In this document: one piece after another, positions 29,801 to 36,895 of the stretch
How positions within the stretch are numbered: position 1 is the stretch's first letter
Layout of the letters: the number at the start of each line of letters is the position of its first letter
Assembly (NCBI RefSeq): GCF_963576615.1
Contig: NC_088708.1
Coordinates: 57,275,196 to 57,339,195, forward strand
Length of the DNA: 64,000 bases
DNA from: Watersipora subatra
Lineage: Eukaryota > Bryozoa > Gymnolaemata > Cheilostomatida > Watersiporidae
Direction: 5' to 3'
The notes under the pieces: model-generated
Seen by the model: the letters and a program-made list of their open reading frames with translations, nothing else
The model's database searches: none
Told to the model about the DNA's origin: nothing
Made by a program: the position numbers and the translations under genes

Positions 29801-32800
29801 TAACTGCACTAGAAAAATGTTTCCAGTTTTACTACTCGCTACCACGTTAGGGCAAAGGTTTTTAACCTGTGTTCAATAATAGGGGCTTGGTGAATCAGTC
29901 TCAGGAGTTGGGTAGAGATCTCTCAAAGCCAACAACAAAAGTCACACTGATTTGCGAGGTCATATCATTATGAAAATACAGTCAAACATGGATAACTCGG
30001 CCACGGATAGCTCGAAAACATGGTTAATTCGAACGGTTTCTTTGGTCCGTTCCCACGTAATGATAAATTGCTATAGATAACTCGAACTCAACACTGTTAA
30101 TTCGAACTGTTTTTTTGCCCAACGGCTACCGAAACGGTTGTTATCGCTTTAGAAAATCACTTTATTCAAAGCCATAGAGGTAAACCTCATCTTTTCGTAA
30201 TTCATAAGCGTTGTTATTACCACCATCGGCAAAATAATTTTGTCAACGACTTTTCTAAAGGTTTGGTCAAATTTGATTTATACTGCTATACGATTAATAG
30301 CATGGGCTTGCCGGGTCACGCATGCAAGGATTTTCGCCACGCACATACAAAACAAAAACAGCATGTTGTTTTGTATGTGCGTGGCGAAAATCCTTGAGTG
30401 CGTGACCCGGCTAGCCCGTGACGAATAGTTTTCCGACGTTGATTCCGTGTTGAATCAACGTCGGAGTGTTGAATGTTTAAAACGTCTTAAAATTGTTTTT
30501 ATTAAACGTATACGTTGTCATAGCTAAAAAACTATTCATCGTTTGACCTAAACACAGAATACGTGTGTACATTCAATAACTATCCATTAAAAAAGCGTGA
30601 GTGATATAGAATGTACCGTTAAACCTCGTAAAACTTTTAATTGAACTGCCTCGGAGTGTTGCTCTTAACGAATCCCAGGTAAAGTAAGGGATTTTTCTTT
30701 GGTAACTTTTTCTTGAAGTTGCATAAACTTCAAGAAAACTCGGCAAAATTGATCGTGGGTAAAACGCTCAAAAGAAAAAGTTGTCTTTTCTTTTGAGCAT
30801 TTCAACAACGATCAAGTTTTGCCAATGTCAATCTAAAAAAACGTCCTGGCAATAACATCACCTCAAACAACAAACCAATCTCAAGTGATAGAAAAATTTC
30901 TATACTTTTTGATAAAAACGTTTTAAACTTTACATTAGAAGCATTTAATTCGAAACAAGCCATTTGTGCTTTTGATTTATATTATAGTTTGCATATGTAC
31001 ATGTATCTACTAATAAATAAGTAAATACATGGACTTGTGACAGTGCTCTGATAACTTGAATGCTCTGATAATTCGAACACTTTTGCTCGGTCCCTTGAAG
31101 TTCGAGTTATCCATGTTTGACTGTATATGTCATTTGTTATAGGTTCATGCATTGCATTAGTTTTGTTTTTTGAACGCAGGGCTGTTAATGCACAGCTCAT
31201 TTTGTGCACCAGTAAAACGTATACCTATGTTATAAATGCAAAAAAAACCGTATTTGTTCTATATATATACAGTCAAACATGGATAACTCGAACTTCAAGG
31301 GACCGAGCAAAAGTGTTCGAATTATCAGAGCATTCAAGTTATCAGAGCACTGTCACAAGTCCATATACATGTATTTACTTATTTATTAGTAGATACATGT
31401 ACATATACAAACTATAATATAAATCAAAAGCACAAATGGCTTGTTTCAAATTAAATGCTTCTAATGTAAAGTTTAAAACGTTTTCATGAAAAAGTATAGA
31501 GATTTTTCTATCACTTGAGATTGGTTTGTTGTTTGAGGTGATGTTATTGCCAGGACGTTTTTCAGATTGACATTGGCAAAACTTGATCGTTGTTGAAATG
31601 CTCAAAAGAAAAGACATTTTTTTCTTTTGGGGTATTACCCACCATCAATTTTGCCGTTTTTTCTTGAAGTTTATGCAGATTACTTTACTTTACCTGGGAT
31701 TCGTTAAGAGCAACACTCCGAGGCAGTTCAATTAGAAGTTTTACGAGGTTTTACGGTACATTCTATATCACTCACGCTTTTTTAATAGATACTTATTGAA
31801 TGTACACACGTATTCTGTGTTTAGGTCAAACGATGAATAGTTTTTTGTAGCTCAGACAACGTATACGTTTAATTACAACATTTTTTAAGACGTTTTAAAC
31901 ATTCAACATTCCGACGTTGATTCAACACGGAATCAACGTCGGAAAACTATTCATCACGGGTTAGCCGAGTCACGCATTCAAGGATTTTCGCCACGCACAT
32001 ACAAAACAACATGCGATTTTTGTTTTGTATGTGCGTGGCGAAAATTCTTGCGCGCGTGACCCGGCTAGCCCGTGCTATTCATCGTATCGCTGTATAAATC
32101 AAATTTCACCAAACTTAGAAAAGTCGTTGACAAAAATATTTTGCCGATGGTGGTAATAACGACGCTTATGAATTACGAAAAGATGAAGTTTACCTCTATG
32201 GCTTTGAATAAAGTGATTTTCTAAAGCGAAAACAACCGTTTCGGTAGCTGTTGGGCAAAAAAACAGTTCGAATTAACAGTGGTGAATTCGAGTTATCTAT
32301 AGCAATTTATCATTACGTGGGAACGGACCAAAGGAAATGTTCGAATTAACCATTTTTTCGAGCTATCCGTGGACGAGTTATCCATGTTTGACTGTATATA
32401 AATCTCAGTTTTTGTCTTTTTGCTTTTTGTGTTAAACCCTGAGTCTAGTTATATCAATTAAAATCTAACAATGAAAAATCCGCACGGCACTAGATTTGAT
32501 CTTGGGACCTCCAGATCTAGAGGTGGCGAACTTGATGCAGAATAAAAGGAATTCATTGGAAAAATAGTTACAACAGTGGTTAAGATATGCACACTTAAAG
32601 CGCTTGCTTGGGGATTGTTAAGCTGGCTCAAAACGCGTGTACTGTCTTAGTAAAGTTTTTAGTATAGATATAGTTTTTCAGGTAAGTTACTCAAACTCAT
32701 TAGGTAGTAATTCTATTACTCGTGCAACGCCACGCATTCATCTAGTTTTTCAATGAAGGGTTCTGTAAAGCGCATATAAAAGTGATGGGTTCAGTATGTC

Positions 32801-35800
32801 CAACAAGGAATGAAACTTATTGGCGCAGACATTTTGGCATGACGACTTCTGGCGCAGGATCTAATGGCGCAAGTTACAAGTTCAGAATTTATTCATTTTT
32901 CATTGTGACTTGTGGCTCAACAAATTAAAAAAATTGGGAAAAAAATTTGGACATAACAGCTATATTTGCATATTTGACGATGTAGTTCACAAAATCCTTC
33001 AATAAAATTTTGTTGATGTGAATATAAAAATTCATGTACATATAGAAAGAATCCACATTAAAGTGGGTGAAGCTATTAACGAAATAATCAGCAGCCGCAT
33101 TAATTGAATCAACGCATGTTAAAGAACAATAAAATGTCGAGTTAAATAACTGCGAAACTAAAATAAAATGTCAGTTTATTTTTTGATGTATTTAAAAAAA
33201 AGGAATTATGTGTGAATTTTCATGAATAAAATAAAGTTTTTGCATTTTCTTGTAATTATCATTGTGTTATTTATTTGCTGTGTTTAAATCATAATTGCTT
33301 TGGTGTAAAAATAGCAGTGCTAAAGTCTGGCGAAAAAAAAGTTGTGCGCAGGAAAGTCATGTGCCAGAAAGTCGTGCACCAGAAAGCCGTGCACCAGAAA
33401 ACCCTAAACCGTGTCCAACAAGGTTAAGGACGACTGTGCTAGTGCCATGAAATATTAAACAAATGATAGACCTGGTAGATACCTTCATCAGCACCGACTC
33501 AGATAACTTCTCTCGATTAACAATCTTGATTGCCACCTTCTTTCCTGTGACACAGTGAACTCCTAGCTTCACCAGACCTGAAGTAGATTAATTGGTGAAA
33601 ATAACATCAAAACTTGCTCACTAGGCCATCCACACATGGTTAGGTGGGTAAAAAGCGGTGACCCGCAGACATATAGAGAAATAGCTCTAGAATTCAAACT
33701 ACATGTTTTTTGAAGTAAGCGTTACGATTTTAATTGGTGATATCTTTTAAAAAAGCATGACTGTACAAGACATTTGAAATTTGGAACAACTTAATTATTA
33801 CAGATATTTCATTTTACTGCTAAAAGCAGATTTAATATGAATTATTCAAAAGTTCAGTTTCCATCAAATACTATTCATAAGAAATGTAATTGGCAGCCTT
33901 TTTTATGAGATAGTTTTCATGATTTTTATTTACCCACACATGGTAGATGGTACAGTCCATGTTTTATAAAACACATGGTAGATGGTACATTCCATGTTTT
34001 ATAAAACACATGGTAGATGATACAGTCCATGTTTTATACAACACATGGTAGATGATACAGTCCATGCTTTATACAAAACATGGTAGATGGTACAGTCCAT
34101 GTTTTATACAAAAAATGGTAGATGATACAGTCCATGTTTTATACAACCCATGGTAGATGATACAGTCCATGCTTTATACAAAACATGGTAGATGGTACAG
34201 TCCATGTTTTATACAACAAATGGTAGATGGTACAGTCCATGTTTTACACAACACATGGTAGATGGTACAGTCCATGTTTTATACAACCCATGGTAGATGG
34301 TACAGTCCATGTTTTATACAACACATGGTAGATGGTTCAGTGCATGTTTTATACGTCACATGGTAGATGGTACAGTGCATTTTTTATACAACACATAGTA
34401 GATGGTACAGTCCATGCTTTATACAACACATGGTGAATAACGCAGTGAAAGAAACAATCATTTATCCCAAATGACTCTCGTATTCAATGCCTTATTAGTA
34501 ATGCATGAGCAGAAACAGATACTAGAATTTTTAGTACAACTTATATGTCAGCCTTCATTCACTGACGAGCTTGAGGTTCAGAAAGCATCGGCTATTAGCA
34601 GCTGTCTTTCCCGGTGGTCTCCTGGGTAATCACAGCACTTTCTTAAGACAATTATGTTAAGCATGACATGACAGTTGAGATTGATGCCGTTTGTTTCGAG
34701 ACTGCTCTTACGTGTGATAGTGATTGAATAAAAGCTGTTTGATCAGCACAAAAGTATTTTAATATTTAGAGAAACGCATGGAGAAGCAAGGAGTTTTACA
34801 CAGGTAAAAAGCACTTAAAAATGATAGTAGTATAAAAAGTTTGATCATTCTTCAAGTGCCCAAGACAAATAAAGAAATCTATTAATAAAAACAATTTAAT
34901 TGCTGTGTAGTTAACATACACAACTTGTAGAAACTACATCTTCATCTTGTACCATTTAAGGTTTATTATGCAGACGTTAGAGTTGTATTTTTGTTTACTA
35001 TTATTAGTAAAAAATAAGCTTGCTTTGATTAGTTGTTTTTGCAATGTGTTAAGTAGTTTACTACACCGGGAAACAGCAGAGCTTTCCAAGATGGCAGCAT
35101 CAATCGAATTCAAAAGGAATTCCTCGAGATCATATCATAGAGGTATAATCAATATAACCAAATTAGTCTGTCTACATAAAATAGCTGAAAGTGCTCCGAC
35201 TTCGATATACGCGTACAACTTGCTTGAGGCAGCCACCCTTCAGGTAATTAGCCTGAGCTAAACCTATGACTGCCTGCAGTTGCTGTGATGCTAAGCTAGG
35301 AACTTCTATAAGAGCAACAGCCATCAACACTTGTCAATCGAAATCCTAGTACAGTTATTGTTAGCTATGATAGCAAGAAGCTGACAGCAAACGACTATTT
35401 CCGAATGAATACTTTTCCCACCGCTAGGAATGTACCAGAGTGGAGAACAGGAATGTTTTAAGCATGTTATGACCGTTAATCTATATATATATCAGTAAAT
35501 ACCACTTTGTCATCCTGTGTCTGTTCAACACATCTGGTAGTTTGTGTAACTCATGGGCTAGCCTAGTCCCGCACTCAAGGACACACACAATACAAACATT
35601 TTGTGTTGTGTGTGTGGGAGTTGGTGGGTGTGGCGGAAATCCTTGAGTGCGAGACTAGGCTAGCCCATGAGTTACACAAACTAACAGACACAGGATGGCA
35701 AAGTGGTATTTACTAATATATATATATATTGTGTGTCTGTTAGTCCGCGTAAATGCTACGCATTTCCATATTTTTTGGCTGATTTCGTTCAAACTTCAAA

Positions 35801-36895
35801 CTGAATATTGAAAGTTCAAATTCAAACTGAATATGCTGCCTGCCTTCTACCAATTTGCTAAAATATTTGGTTTTAAAACACTGCCTGGTTCTTGAGAACC
35901 AGCCTCTCAAACACCCACCTGTTTGAGAGGTGGTACCACCCACCCACCCACCTCTAAAATGAAGACGATCCCAAGCGATGCCTGGTTGACAGTGTAAATT
36001 ACAGTTTAGAAGAAACTGCGAAAGAGGTCAAAGGATGGATAGAGAGCCATATTTAGAGCATAAAGAGCTAACGCTTGAATCAAAAGTTTTGCTAGTAATT
36101 AGTTCCAAAGCTTATAAAACCAGGTGACCTGTTGCTATGATATGCAAGCTTACCGAGGCATGCATTTAATCAGGCGGCCTCAGATTCTGTTACTGCACTC
36201 AAATAAACATGGACAAACATCACCAACATATTTTGAGCGAAACCAATTTTAAAGAATCTCGCAGAAGAGCTATCTTGATCAACTTTTATTCACATCAGAA
36301 GTTATTGATACAACCAGAGAAACTACAAAGTTTGTTGTATTTATTATGATTAGCGGAGGGTTTAAGACAAGATGTAATACTTAGATAATTACTTTCATAA
36401 CTATGCAGATAAAAACATGAGCCATCAACTGGGCATAACAGCATGCCAATGATGGAACAGAGGCTAGATTAGGCACACTGAGTATTCAATGCTGAGAAGA
36501 AATAAAAGTAGTTGAGCTGTACTAGTACAACCGTCTACCACGCACTCAAATACATGAGATAAAGCTGTTGTTAAAGCAGTTACAGCCCTTTCATATAGGT
36601 TGTTTTATTCCCTCATCGGGATCATCTACTAGTAATAGGCGTGTGATTCATCTAGAAGCTCAATATTTGAATACAATAAAGTTACACAAAGCACTGTTTA
36701 CCAGGTACATATAATTGTAGAGAAAGAGGCTGCCAGCCTTGCAAGGCATTTGTATCAGCACAATTTTATGCACTCGCGAACAGATGGAAATTGGTCTCTC
36801 ACACTTGTGAAAGTCGTAAACTCACCCGTTTGTCCTTTACCCAAAGTTTTCTCAAGCTTGTAGGGTCCTACATAATGCTCTTCTTTGCCAGACAT
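2750..36895 (-). CDS. BRSK: BRSK/SAD-type serine/threonine kinase, N-terminal 253 residues over eight exons (partial)
   Basis: AMPK-related kinase of the BRSK1/2 (SAD) family. In known animals these act downstream of LKB1 in neuronal polarity and synapse organisation. Coding exons in transcript order: 36895-36826, 33577-33483, 22032-21947, 19727-19587, 16192-16076, 11723-11690, 9647-9579, 2896-2750. All have AG/GT borders and phases agree, giving 759 nt. Residues about 12-253 are kinase domain: glycine loop GKGQTG (19-24), VAIK lysine K41, alpha-C glutamate E59, HRDLKPEN (132-139), DFG (152-154), T-loop [14 protein letters not shown] with probable LKB1-site T167, and [20 protein letters not shown] typical of BRSK. 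All catalytic residues are intact. The gene spans more than 34 kb because introns are packed with repeats. The UBA-like and KA1 parts were not found here. BRSK versus another AMPK relative: confident BRSK. Confidence 0.95.
3703..3900. repeat. Tandem pair, about 104-bp unit
   Basis: ACTTCATATCATGAGAAAAG at about 3703 recurs as ACTTCATATCAGGAGAAAAA at about 3807, with the following sequence (TGTTTTGTG..GTTTAAATAA / GTCAAATGAA) also similar. Two copies only. Confidence 0.6.
4465..4637 (+). repeat. tRNA-derived SINE-like copy (family with TTTGAGATTTATA tail)
   Basis: The head has a B-box-like GAGTTCAAATTC at about 4531. The tail runs AGCTATAGCTGGACAAACC to CAAACTTTGAGATTTATACATATAGATAG. The same head and tail arrangement is seen at 40458-40620 on this strand and, reversed, at about 23565, 27440, 32396 and 40075. 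Family inferred from these copies. Confidence 0.5.
5944..6652. repeat. Minisatellite, 14-bp unit GACTAGTAAAGAGC, about 50 copies
   Basis: Near-perfect tandem array in BRSK intron 7. Variants include GTGAAGAGC (a cluster at about 6410-6525), ATAAAGAGC and CTTGTAAAGAGC. The clustered GTGAAG variants show local array expansion. Confidence 0.95.
6846..7263. mobile_element. MITE, 418 bp, with CCCTAGGACACTTA terminal inverted repeats and TA target site
   Basis: Left end TA|CCCTAGGACACTTACGTA, right end TAAGTGTCCTAGGG|TA. The interior is rich in TTTCGCG/CGCGAAA words. TA flanks fit Tc1/mariner-type insertion. No transposase seen. A fragment of the same element lies reversed at about 24805-24903. 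Located in BRSK intron 7. Confidence 0.75.
7264..8718. other. BRSK intron 7, no gene seen
   Basis: AT-rich intronic sequence. Open stretches (7740-7973, 8334-8528) are short, lack splice context and resemble no protein I recognise. A 15-bp direct repeat (CAAAGACTGTGTTCC-like) lies at about 8551-8582. Confidence 0.4.
8719..8935 (+). repeat. tRNA-derived SINE (second family)
   Basis: The head reads GGGGGCCCCTGTGGTTCAGTGG (A-box-like TGGTTCAGTGG at about 8730) and GTAGTTCAAGGACC (B-box-like at about 8780). A conserved-looking body with GGGCATTCAACCACAATCGC and AATGGTCACAATGG follows. An A box and B box about 50 bp apart suit an internal RNA polymerase III promoter. A duplicated AGGTCAGCAGGTCAG lies between the boxes. 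A functional tRNA is unlikely, since no clover-leaf closes. Confidence 0.55.
8936..9578. other. BRSK intron 7, no gene seen
   Basis: Intronic sequence next to exon 7. The plus-strand frame 9060-9266 is hydrophobic and unrecognised. Nothing else seen. Confidence 0.4.
9579..9647 (-). CDS. BRSK: BRSK exon 7 (residues 182-204)
   Basis: 23 codons, acceptor TATGCAG, donor GTGAGT, phase 0. Encodes [20 protein letters not shown] and then LLV, kinase subdomain IX. Confidence 0.97.
9648..10530. other. BRSK intron 6, unique part
   Basis: AT-rich, no exon or RNA gene seen before the 29-bp array begins. Confidence 0.4.
10531..11420. repeat. Minisatellite, about 29-bp unit (GTAGTAGTATAGTAGCAGTG + TAGCGGTTT), about 30 copies
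   Basis: Tandem array in BRSK intron 6. Each unit is built from the simpler words GTAGTA and GTAGCAG. Variants swap TATAGTAG for TGTAGTAG and GCGG for GTGG in a partly alternating order (10840-11130). The minus strand has no stops over most of the array, so it shows a 277-residue open frame (11551-10718) made of a 29-residue repeat. This is judged a by-product, not a gene. Confidence 0.93.
11690..11723 (-). CDS. BRSK: BRSK exon 6, 34-nt micro-exon (residues 170-181)
   Basis: Found by searching for the expected T-loop. Acceptor TTGCTAG, donor GTAAGG, encodes (G)[11 protein letters not shown], and the phase joins the exons on both sides exactly. It supplies the P+1 loop and APE-equivalent CPE motif. 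Confidence 0.95.
11724..12250. other. BRSK intron 5, unique part
   Basis: No exon, RNA gene or repeat recognised. Confidence 0.4.
12251..13008. repeat. Minisatellite, 20-bp unit TCTATGATAGGTATGATCTG, about 38 copies
   Basis: Tandem array in BRSK intron 5. Units alternate between GATCTG and GACCTG endings. A larger block (GATCCGTCTATGATAGGTATGA, CCTATGCCTATG, GTTCTGTCTGTGATAGG) repeats at about 12368 and 12548, showing segmental duplication within the array. Confidence 0.93.
13146..14059. mobile_element. TTAA-flanked transposable element, copy A (914 bp)
   Basis: TTAA sits at 13142-13145 and 14060-14063. Ends are AGGTTGACTTGCAACAAAA and TTTTGTTGCAAGTCAACCT. The inverted similarity continues inward for about 150 bp (through the TCTTACTC / GAGTAAGA and AAACGAACAGTTAA words). 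TTAA duplication is known for piggyBac and Kolobok elements; which applies here is not settled. No transposase seen. Copies B and C share the ends and interior. Confidence 0.85.
14255..14345. repeat. Palindromic ATATAGCAATGC tract
   Basis: Repeated units of CTATATAGCAATGCCATATAG and their inverse (GCATTGCTATATAG) alternate, so the tract can fold into hairpins in several registers. It lies between TTAA elements A and B. Confidence 0.7.
14385..15635 (+). mobile_element. TTAA-flanked transposable element, copy B (1251 bp), carries a short coding exon
   Basis: TTAA lies at 14381-14384 and 15636-15639, with the same ends as copies A and C. Its interior is reversed relative to A and C, and it has about 400 bp (roughly 14725-15120) that they lack. 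That extra part holds a 30-codon open exon followed by a GTAAGC donor (separate entry). Inference: B is closer to the full-length element and A and C are internally deleted, or B picked up a host exon. Confidence 0.85.
14784..14873 (+). CDS. Short exon inside TTAA element B, possible P2X7-like domain start (fragment)
   Basis: ATG at 14784 opens 30 codons ending CAA|GTAAGC, a good splice donor. The product begins [20 protein letters not shown], then [10 protein letters not shown]. The RPWRFEP core resembles the RPYxFEP start of many invertebrate proteins with a P2X7-type C-terminal cysteine-rich domain; this is from memory and needs a search. No downstream exon was found in the element. It may be the first exon of the element's own gene, a captured host exon, or chance. 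Confidence 0.4.
15636..16075. other. BRSK intron 5, next to exon 5
   Basis: No further repeat or exon recognised. Confidence 0.4.
16076..16192 (-). CDS. BRSK: BRSK exon 5 (residues 131-170)
   Basis: Acceptor TGTTATAG, donor GTAAGA. Encodes [25 protein letters not shown] and LETSCG, that is the catalytic loop, DFG and the LKB1-target threonine T167. Confidence 0.97.
16310..16690 (+). repeat. Dispersed repeat, related to 2325-2660
   Basis: Shares TTATGTTTTTGAATGATTATG, ATTATATCTGTACAGGTTGT and flanking words with copy 1, and contains its own inverted ATATTAAATT pairs. Located in BRSK intron 4. Confidence 0.5.
16730..16880. repeat. Minisatellite, 13-bp unit GACCTAGCATTAG, about 11 copies
   Basis: Units alternate between GCATTAG and GCACTAG. 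The unit contains the near-palindromes CCTAG and CTAG. It is followed by an inverted pair of ACATCTATGCCA / TGGCATAGATGT at about 16919-16948. Confidence 0.9.
16950..17565. other. BRSK intron 4, no feature seen
   Basis: AT-rich; nothing recognised. Confidence 0.4.
17570..17960 (-). repeat. Dispersed repeat, inverted copy of 1830-2275
   Basis: Reads as the reverse complement of copy 1 over about 390 bp with scattered changes, including CTGGGAGCCATGGGAGTCTAG and the CTCATAAGGATATTCATTG region. Confidence 0.7.
17961..19586. other. BRSK intron 4, remainder
   Basis: No exon found. The plus-strand frame 18740-18979 is unrecognised and has no promoter or splice support. Confidence 0.4.
19587..19727 (-). 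CDS. BRSK: BRSK exon 4 (residues 84-131)
   Basis: Acceptor TTTTGCAG; the donor is GTTGGT, a weaker match to consensus but required by phase. Encodes [16 protein letters not shown], then [15 protein letters not shown] and [12 protein letters not shown]. Confidence 0.95.
20593..21382. mobile_element. Foldback element, about 790 bp, inverted arms of about 115 bp
   Basis: Left arm GAACTTGTTTAACATCCTGT..., right arm ...ACAGGATGTTAAACAAGTTC. The arms pair through CAAGAGAGCGTATGGAAAGA and ATAATGGTTATAGATTTAT. Arm similarity becomes weaker inward (GCTCTCGACACTCC region). No coding region seen. It sits in BRSK intron 3. No clear target duplication was read. Confidence 0.75.
21442..21790. repeat. Tandem duplication, 175-bp unit, two copies
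   Basis: GCTCATTGTTAGCATGTGTG begins at 21442 and again at 21617, and the copies end in CGGAATGATTGACAAGG / CGGAATGGTTGACAAGG. Few differences, so a fairly recent duplication. Located in BRSK intron 3, close to exon 3. Confidence 0.9.
21947..22032 (-). CDS. BRSK: BRSK exon 3 (residues 56-84)
   Basis: Acceptor CATTGCAG, donor GTAAGT. Encodes [20 protein letters not shown] and then DVYENKKYL, including alpha-C glutamate E59. Confidence 0.97.
22500..22900. mobile_element. Possible end of a pogo/Tigger-like DNA transposon
   Basis: ATAAAACCTCTTATTGAACACC is followed by three more degenerate copies of the CACCTCTATTTGA word (about 22545-22655). Repeats of this style occur at pogo/Tigger termini in other animals (recalled, not checked). 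The opposite end was not found and no transposase is visible. Confidence 0.3.
23565..23735 (-). repeat. tRNA-derived SINE-like copy, reversed
   Basis: Begins with the reversed tail TATATAAATCTCATTGTTTG. Further right is a reversed B-box-like GGATTCCAACTCATGA and a tRNA-like CAGCTGGGCTGATTGACCGC. Contains an internal 17-bp hairpin, CTTTTCTCTTAGC / GCTAAGAGAAAAG. Belongs to the TTTGAGATTTATA-tail family. Confidence 0.45.
24103..24370 (+). repeat. Dispersed repeat with GGTAATAGAATAATTACCTA head, copy 1
   Basis: ACTAGCCGGTTGCATGGGTA, then ATAGAATAATTACCTAATGA and ATTTGAGTAACTTA. Related copies: about 32650-32745 (reversed) and about 48850-49110 (direct), plus a short remnant near 3613. The GCGTTGCxxGGGTAATA word is widespread in invertebrate repeats; class not settled. 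Confidence 0.55.
24490..24675. repeat. Minisatellite, 27-bp unit GAGGTTTGACTGTAATTATA + ATAAGTA, block 1
   Basis: About 7 degenerate units. Block 2 at 24905-25110 has the same unit with much less divergence. The two are separated by a fragment of the 418-bp MITE. Confidence 0.88.
24805..24903 (-). mobile_element. Fragment of the 418-bp TA-flanked MITE, reversed
   Basis: Reads as the reverse complement of about 6900-6995 (AATTTCGCGTTTTCGCTCG, GATAGTTTAGTTTCGCACATG). It ends exactly where block 2 of the 27-bp minisatellite starts. Confidence 0.75.
24905..25110. repeat. Minisatellite, 27-bp unit, block 2, about 7-8 copies
   Basis: Nearly uniform units of GAGGTTTGACTGTAATTATA + ATAAGTA, with AT/TA swaps (ATAATAAG versus TTATAAG). 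Open on both strands, giving spurious repeat peptides. Confidence 0.92.
25111..26241. other. BRSK intron 2, no gene seen
   Basis: The frame 25943-26143 is unrecognised. No repeat structure noticed. Confidence 0.4.
26246..27074. mobile_element. Harbinger-like MITE, 829 bp, TAA target duplication
   Basis: TAA lies at 26243-26245 and 27075-27077. Terminal inverted repeats: AGGCGTGGTCACACGAGCAC and the complement of GTGCCCGTGTGACCACAGCT, continuing CGAACCGA. A 3-bp TAA duplication and this length suit PIF/Harbinger non-autonomous elements (known pattern). The left part holds three TCGGTTCG words. No transposase is seen. Confidence 0.8.
27440..27660 (-). repeat. tRNA-derived SINE-like copy, reversed
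   Basis: Starts with AAATAAATCTCAGTTTTTGTC. The reversed B-box-like element GGCATTTGAACTGGAACC is at about 27552. A tRNA-like head follows (CTAAACCAGTAGGCCAC). Same family as 4465 and 40458. Confidence 0.55.
27960..28672. repeat. Minisatellite, 37-bp unit with ATGTATACAT palindromic core, about 16-18 copies
   Basis: Unit CTACAGCAGGTAGATGTATA + CATCTATATAACAAAGT; each contains the perfect palindrome AGATGTATACATCT or a one-base variant (GGATG). Some units carry an 8-bp GTATATAA insert that recurs in register at about 28110, 28342 and 28530, pointing to a larger repeating block. Confidence 0.93.
28673..29978. other. BRSK intron 2, no gene seen
   Basis: Nothing recognised. A short inverted GATTTGATTATAAT-type motif is near 29360. 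Confidence 0.4.
29979..31123 (+). mobile_element. Pogo-like non-autonomous element, copy 1 (1145 bp)
   Basis: TA lies on both sides (29977-29978, 31124-31125). Ends are CAGTCAAACATGGATAACTC and the inverse. Internal repeats of the ATAACTCGAA / TTAATTCGAA words near both ends are typical of pogo/Tigger termini (known pattern). It contains a nested palindrome at 30301-30420 and a second, CCGACGTTGATTC / GAATCAACGTCGG, at about 30432-30466. No transposase. Confidence 0.8.
30301..30420. repeat. Nested 120-bp palindrome in pogo-like copy 1
   Basis: Arms pair along GCTTGCCGGGTCACGCA / TGCGTGACCCGGCTAGC, then GGATTTTCGCCACGCACATA and TACAAAACA, around a short centre. Same palindrome in copy 2 (31955-32074); a diverged relative at 35481-35730. 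Confidence 0.85.
31270..32394 (-). mobile_element. Pogo-like non-autonomous element, copy 2 (1125 bp), inverted relative to copy 1
   Basis: TA lies at 31268-31269 and 32395-32396, with ends as in copy 1. The interior is the reverse complement of copy 1 with scattered changes and small indels. With copy 1 it forms an inverted repeat of about 2.4 kb around a 146-bp spacer (31124-31269). Confidence 0.8.
31955..32074. repeat. Nested 120-bp palindrome in pogo-like copy 2
   Basis: Same hairpin as at 30301-30420, with arms CACGGGTTAGCCGAGTCACG and the inverse. The centre differs (CATGCGATTTTTG). Confidence 0.85.
32396..32545 (-). repeat. tRNA-derived SINE-like copy, reversed
   Basis: Starts TATAAATCTCAGTTTTTGTC immediately after the end of pogo-like copy 2. 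A reversed B-box-like AGATTTGATCTTGGGACC is at about 32491. Confidence 0.5.
32650..32745 (-). repeat. Dispersed GGTAATAGAATAATTACC repeat, reversed fragment
   Basis: AAGTTACTCAAACTCATTAG, GTAGTAATTCTATTACTCGT, GCAACGCCACGCATTCATCT; the reverse of the head at 24103. Confidence 0.6.
32780..33415. other. BRSK intron 2 end: degraded sequence with GTGCACCAGAAAG repeats
   Basis: The left part has spaced TGGCGCA words (32820-32875). The right end has three to four copies of a 14-bp AGTCGTGCACCAGAA-like unit (33350-33405). No gene is seen. Confidence 0.5.
33483..33577 (-). CDS. BRSK: BRSK exon 2 (residues 24-55)
   Basis: Acceptor CTTCAG, donor GTATCT. Encodes [20 protein letters not shown] and then [12 protein letters not shown], with the ATP-binding lysine K41. 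Confidence 0.97.
33940..34436. repeat. Minisatellite, 35-bp unit, about 14 copies
   Basis: Unit ACATGGTAGATGGTACAGTC + CATGTTTTATACAAC in BRSK intron 1. Variants GATGATAC and GTGCATG occur in an irregular order. Confidence 0.93.
34437..35480. other. BRSK intron 1, no gene seen
   Basis: The plus-strand frame 34947-35261 (104 codons) has no recognised domain and lies antisense to an intron; left unannotated. Confidence 0.4.
35481..35730. repeat. Long palindrome, about 250 bp
   Basis: Arms pair from TAAATACCACTTTG / CAAAGTGGTATTTA, through TAGTTTGTGTAACTCATGGG and its inverse, to GCCTAGTCCCGCACTCAAGG / CCTTGAGTGCGAGACTAGGC, around a GTGTGT-rich centre. The inner arms resemble the hairpins in the pogo-like pair (GGGCTAGCC, CACTCAAGGA), so all three likely share an origin. 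Confidence 0.85.
35731..36825. other. BRSK intron 1, 5' part
   Basis: No exon recognised. A short CACCCACC-rich stretch is at about 35924-35953. Confidence 0.4.
36826..36895 (-). CDS. BRSK: BRSK exon 1 with start codon (residues 1-24)
   Basis: ATG at 36895 opens [20 protein letters not shown] then GQTG; donor GTGAGT, phase 1. This ATG is chosen because the preceding codons give no conserved kinase sequence and the N-terminus is short, as in BRSK2. Confidence 0.92.

Noticed and set aside
34947..35261. 104-residue plus-strand frame
   Set aside because: Hydrophobic start then unrelated sequence, antisense to a BRSK intron, nothing recognised.
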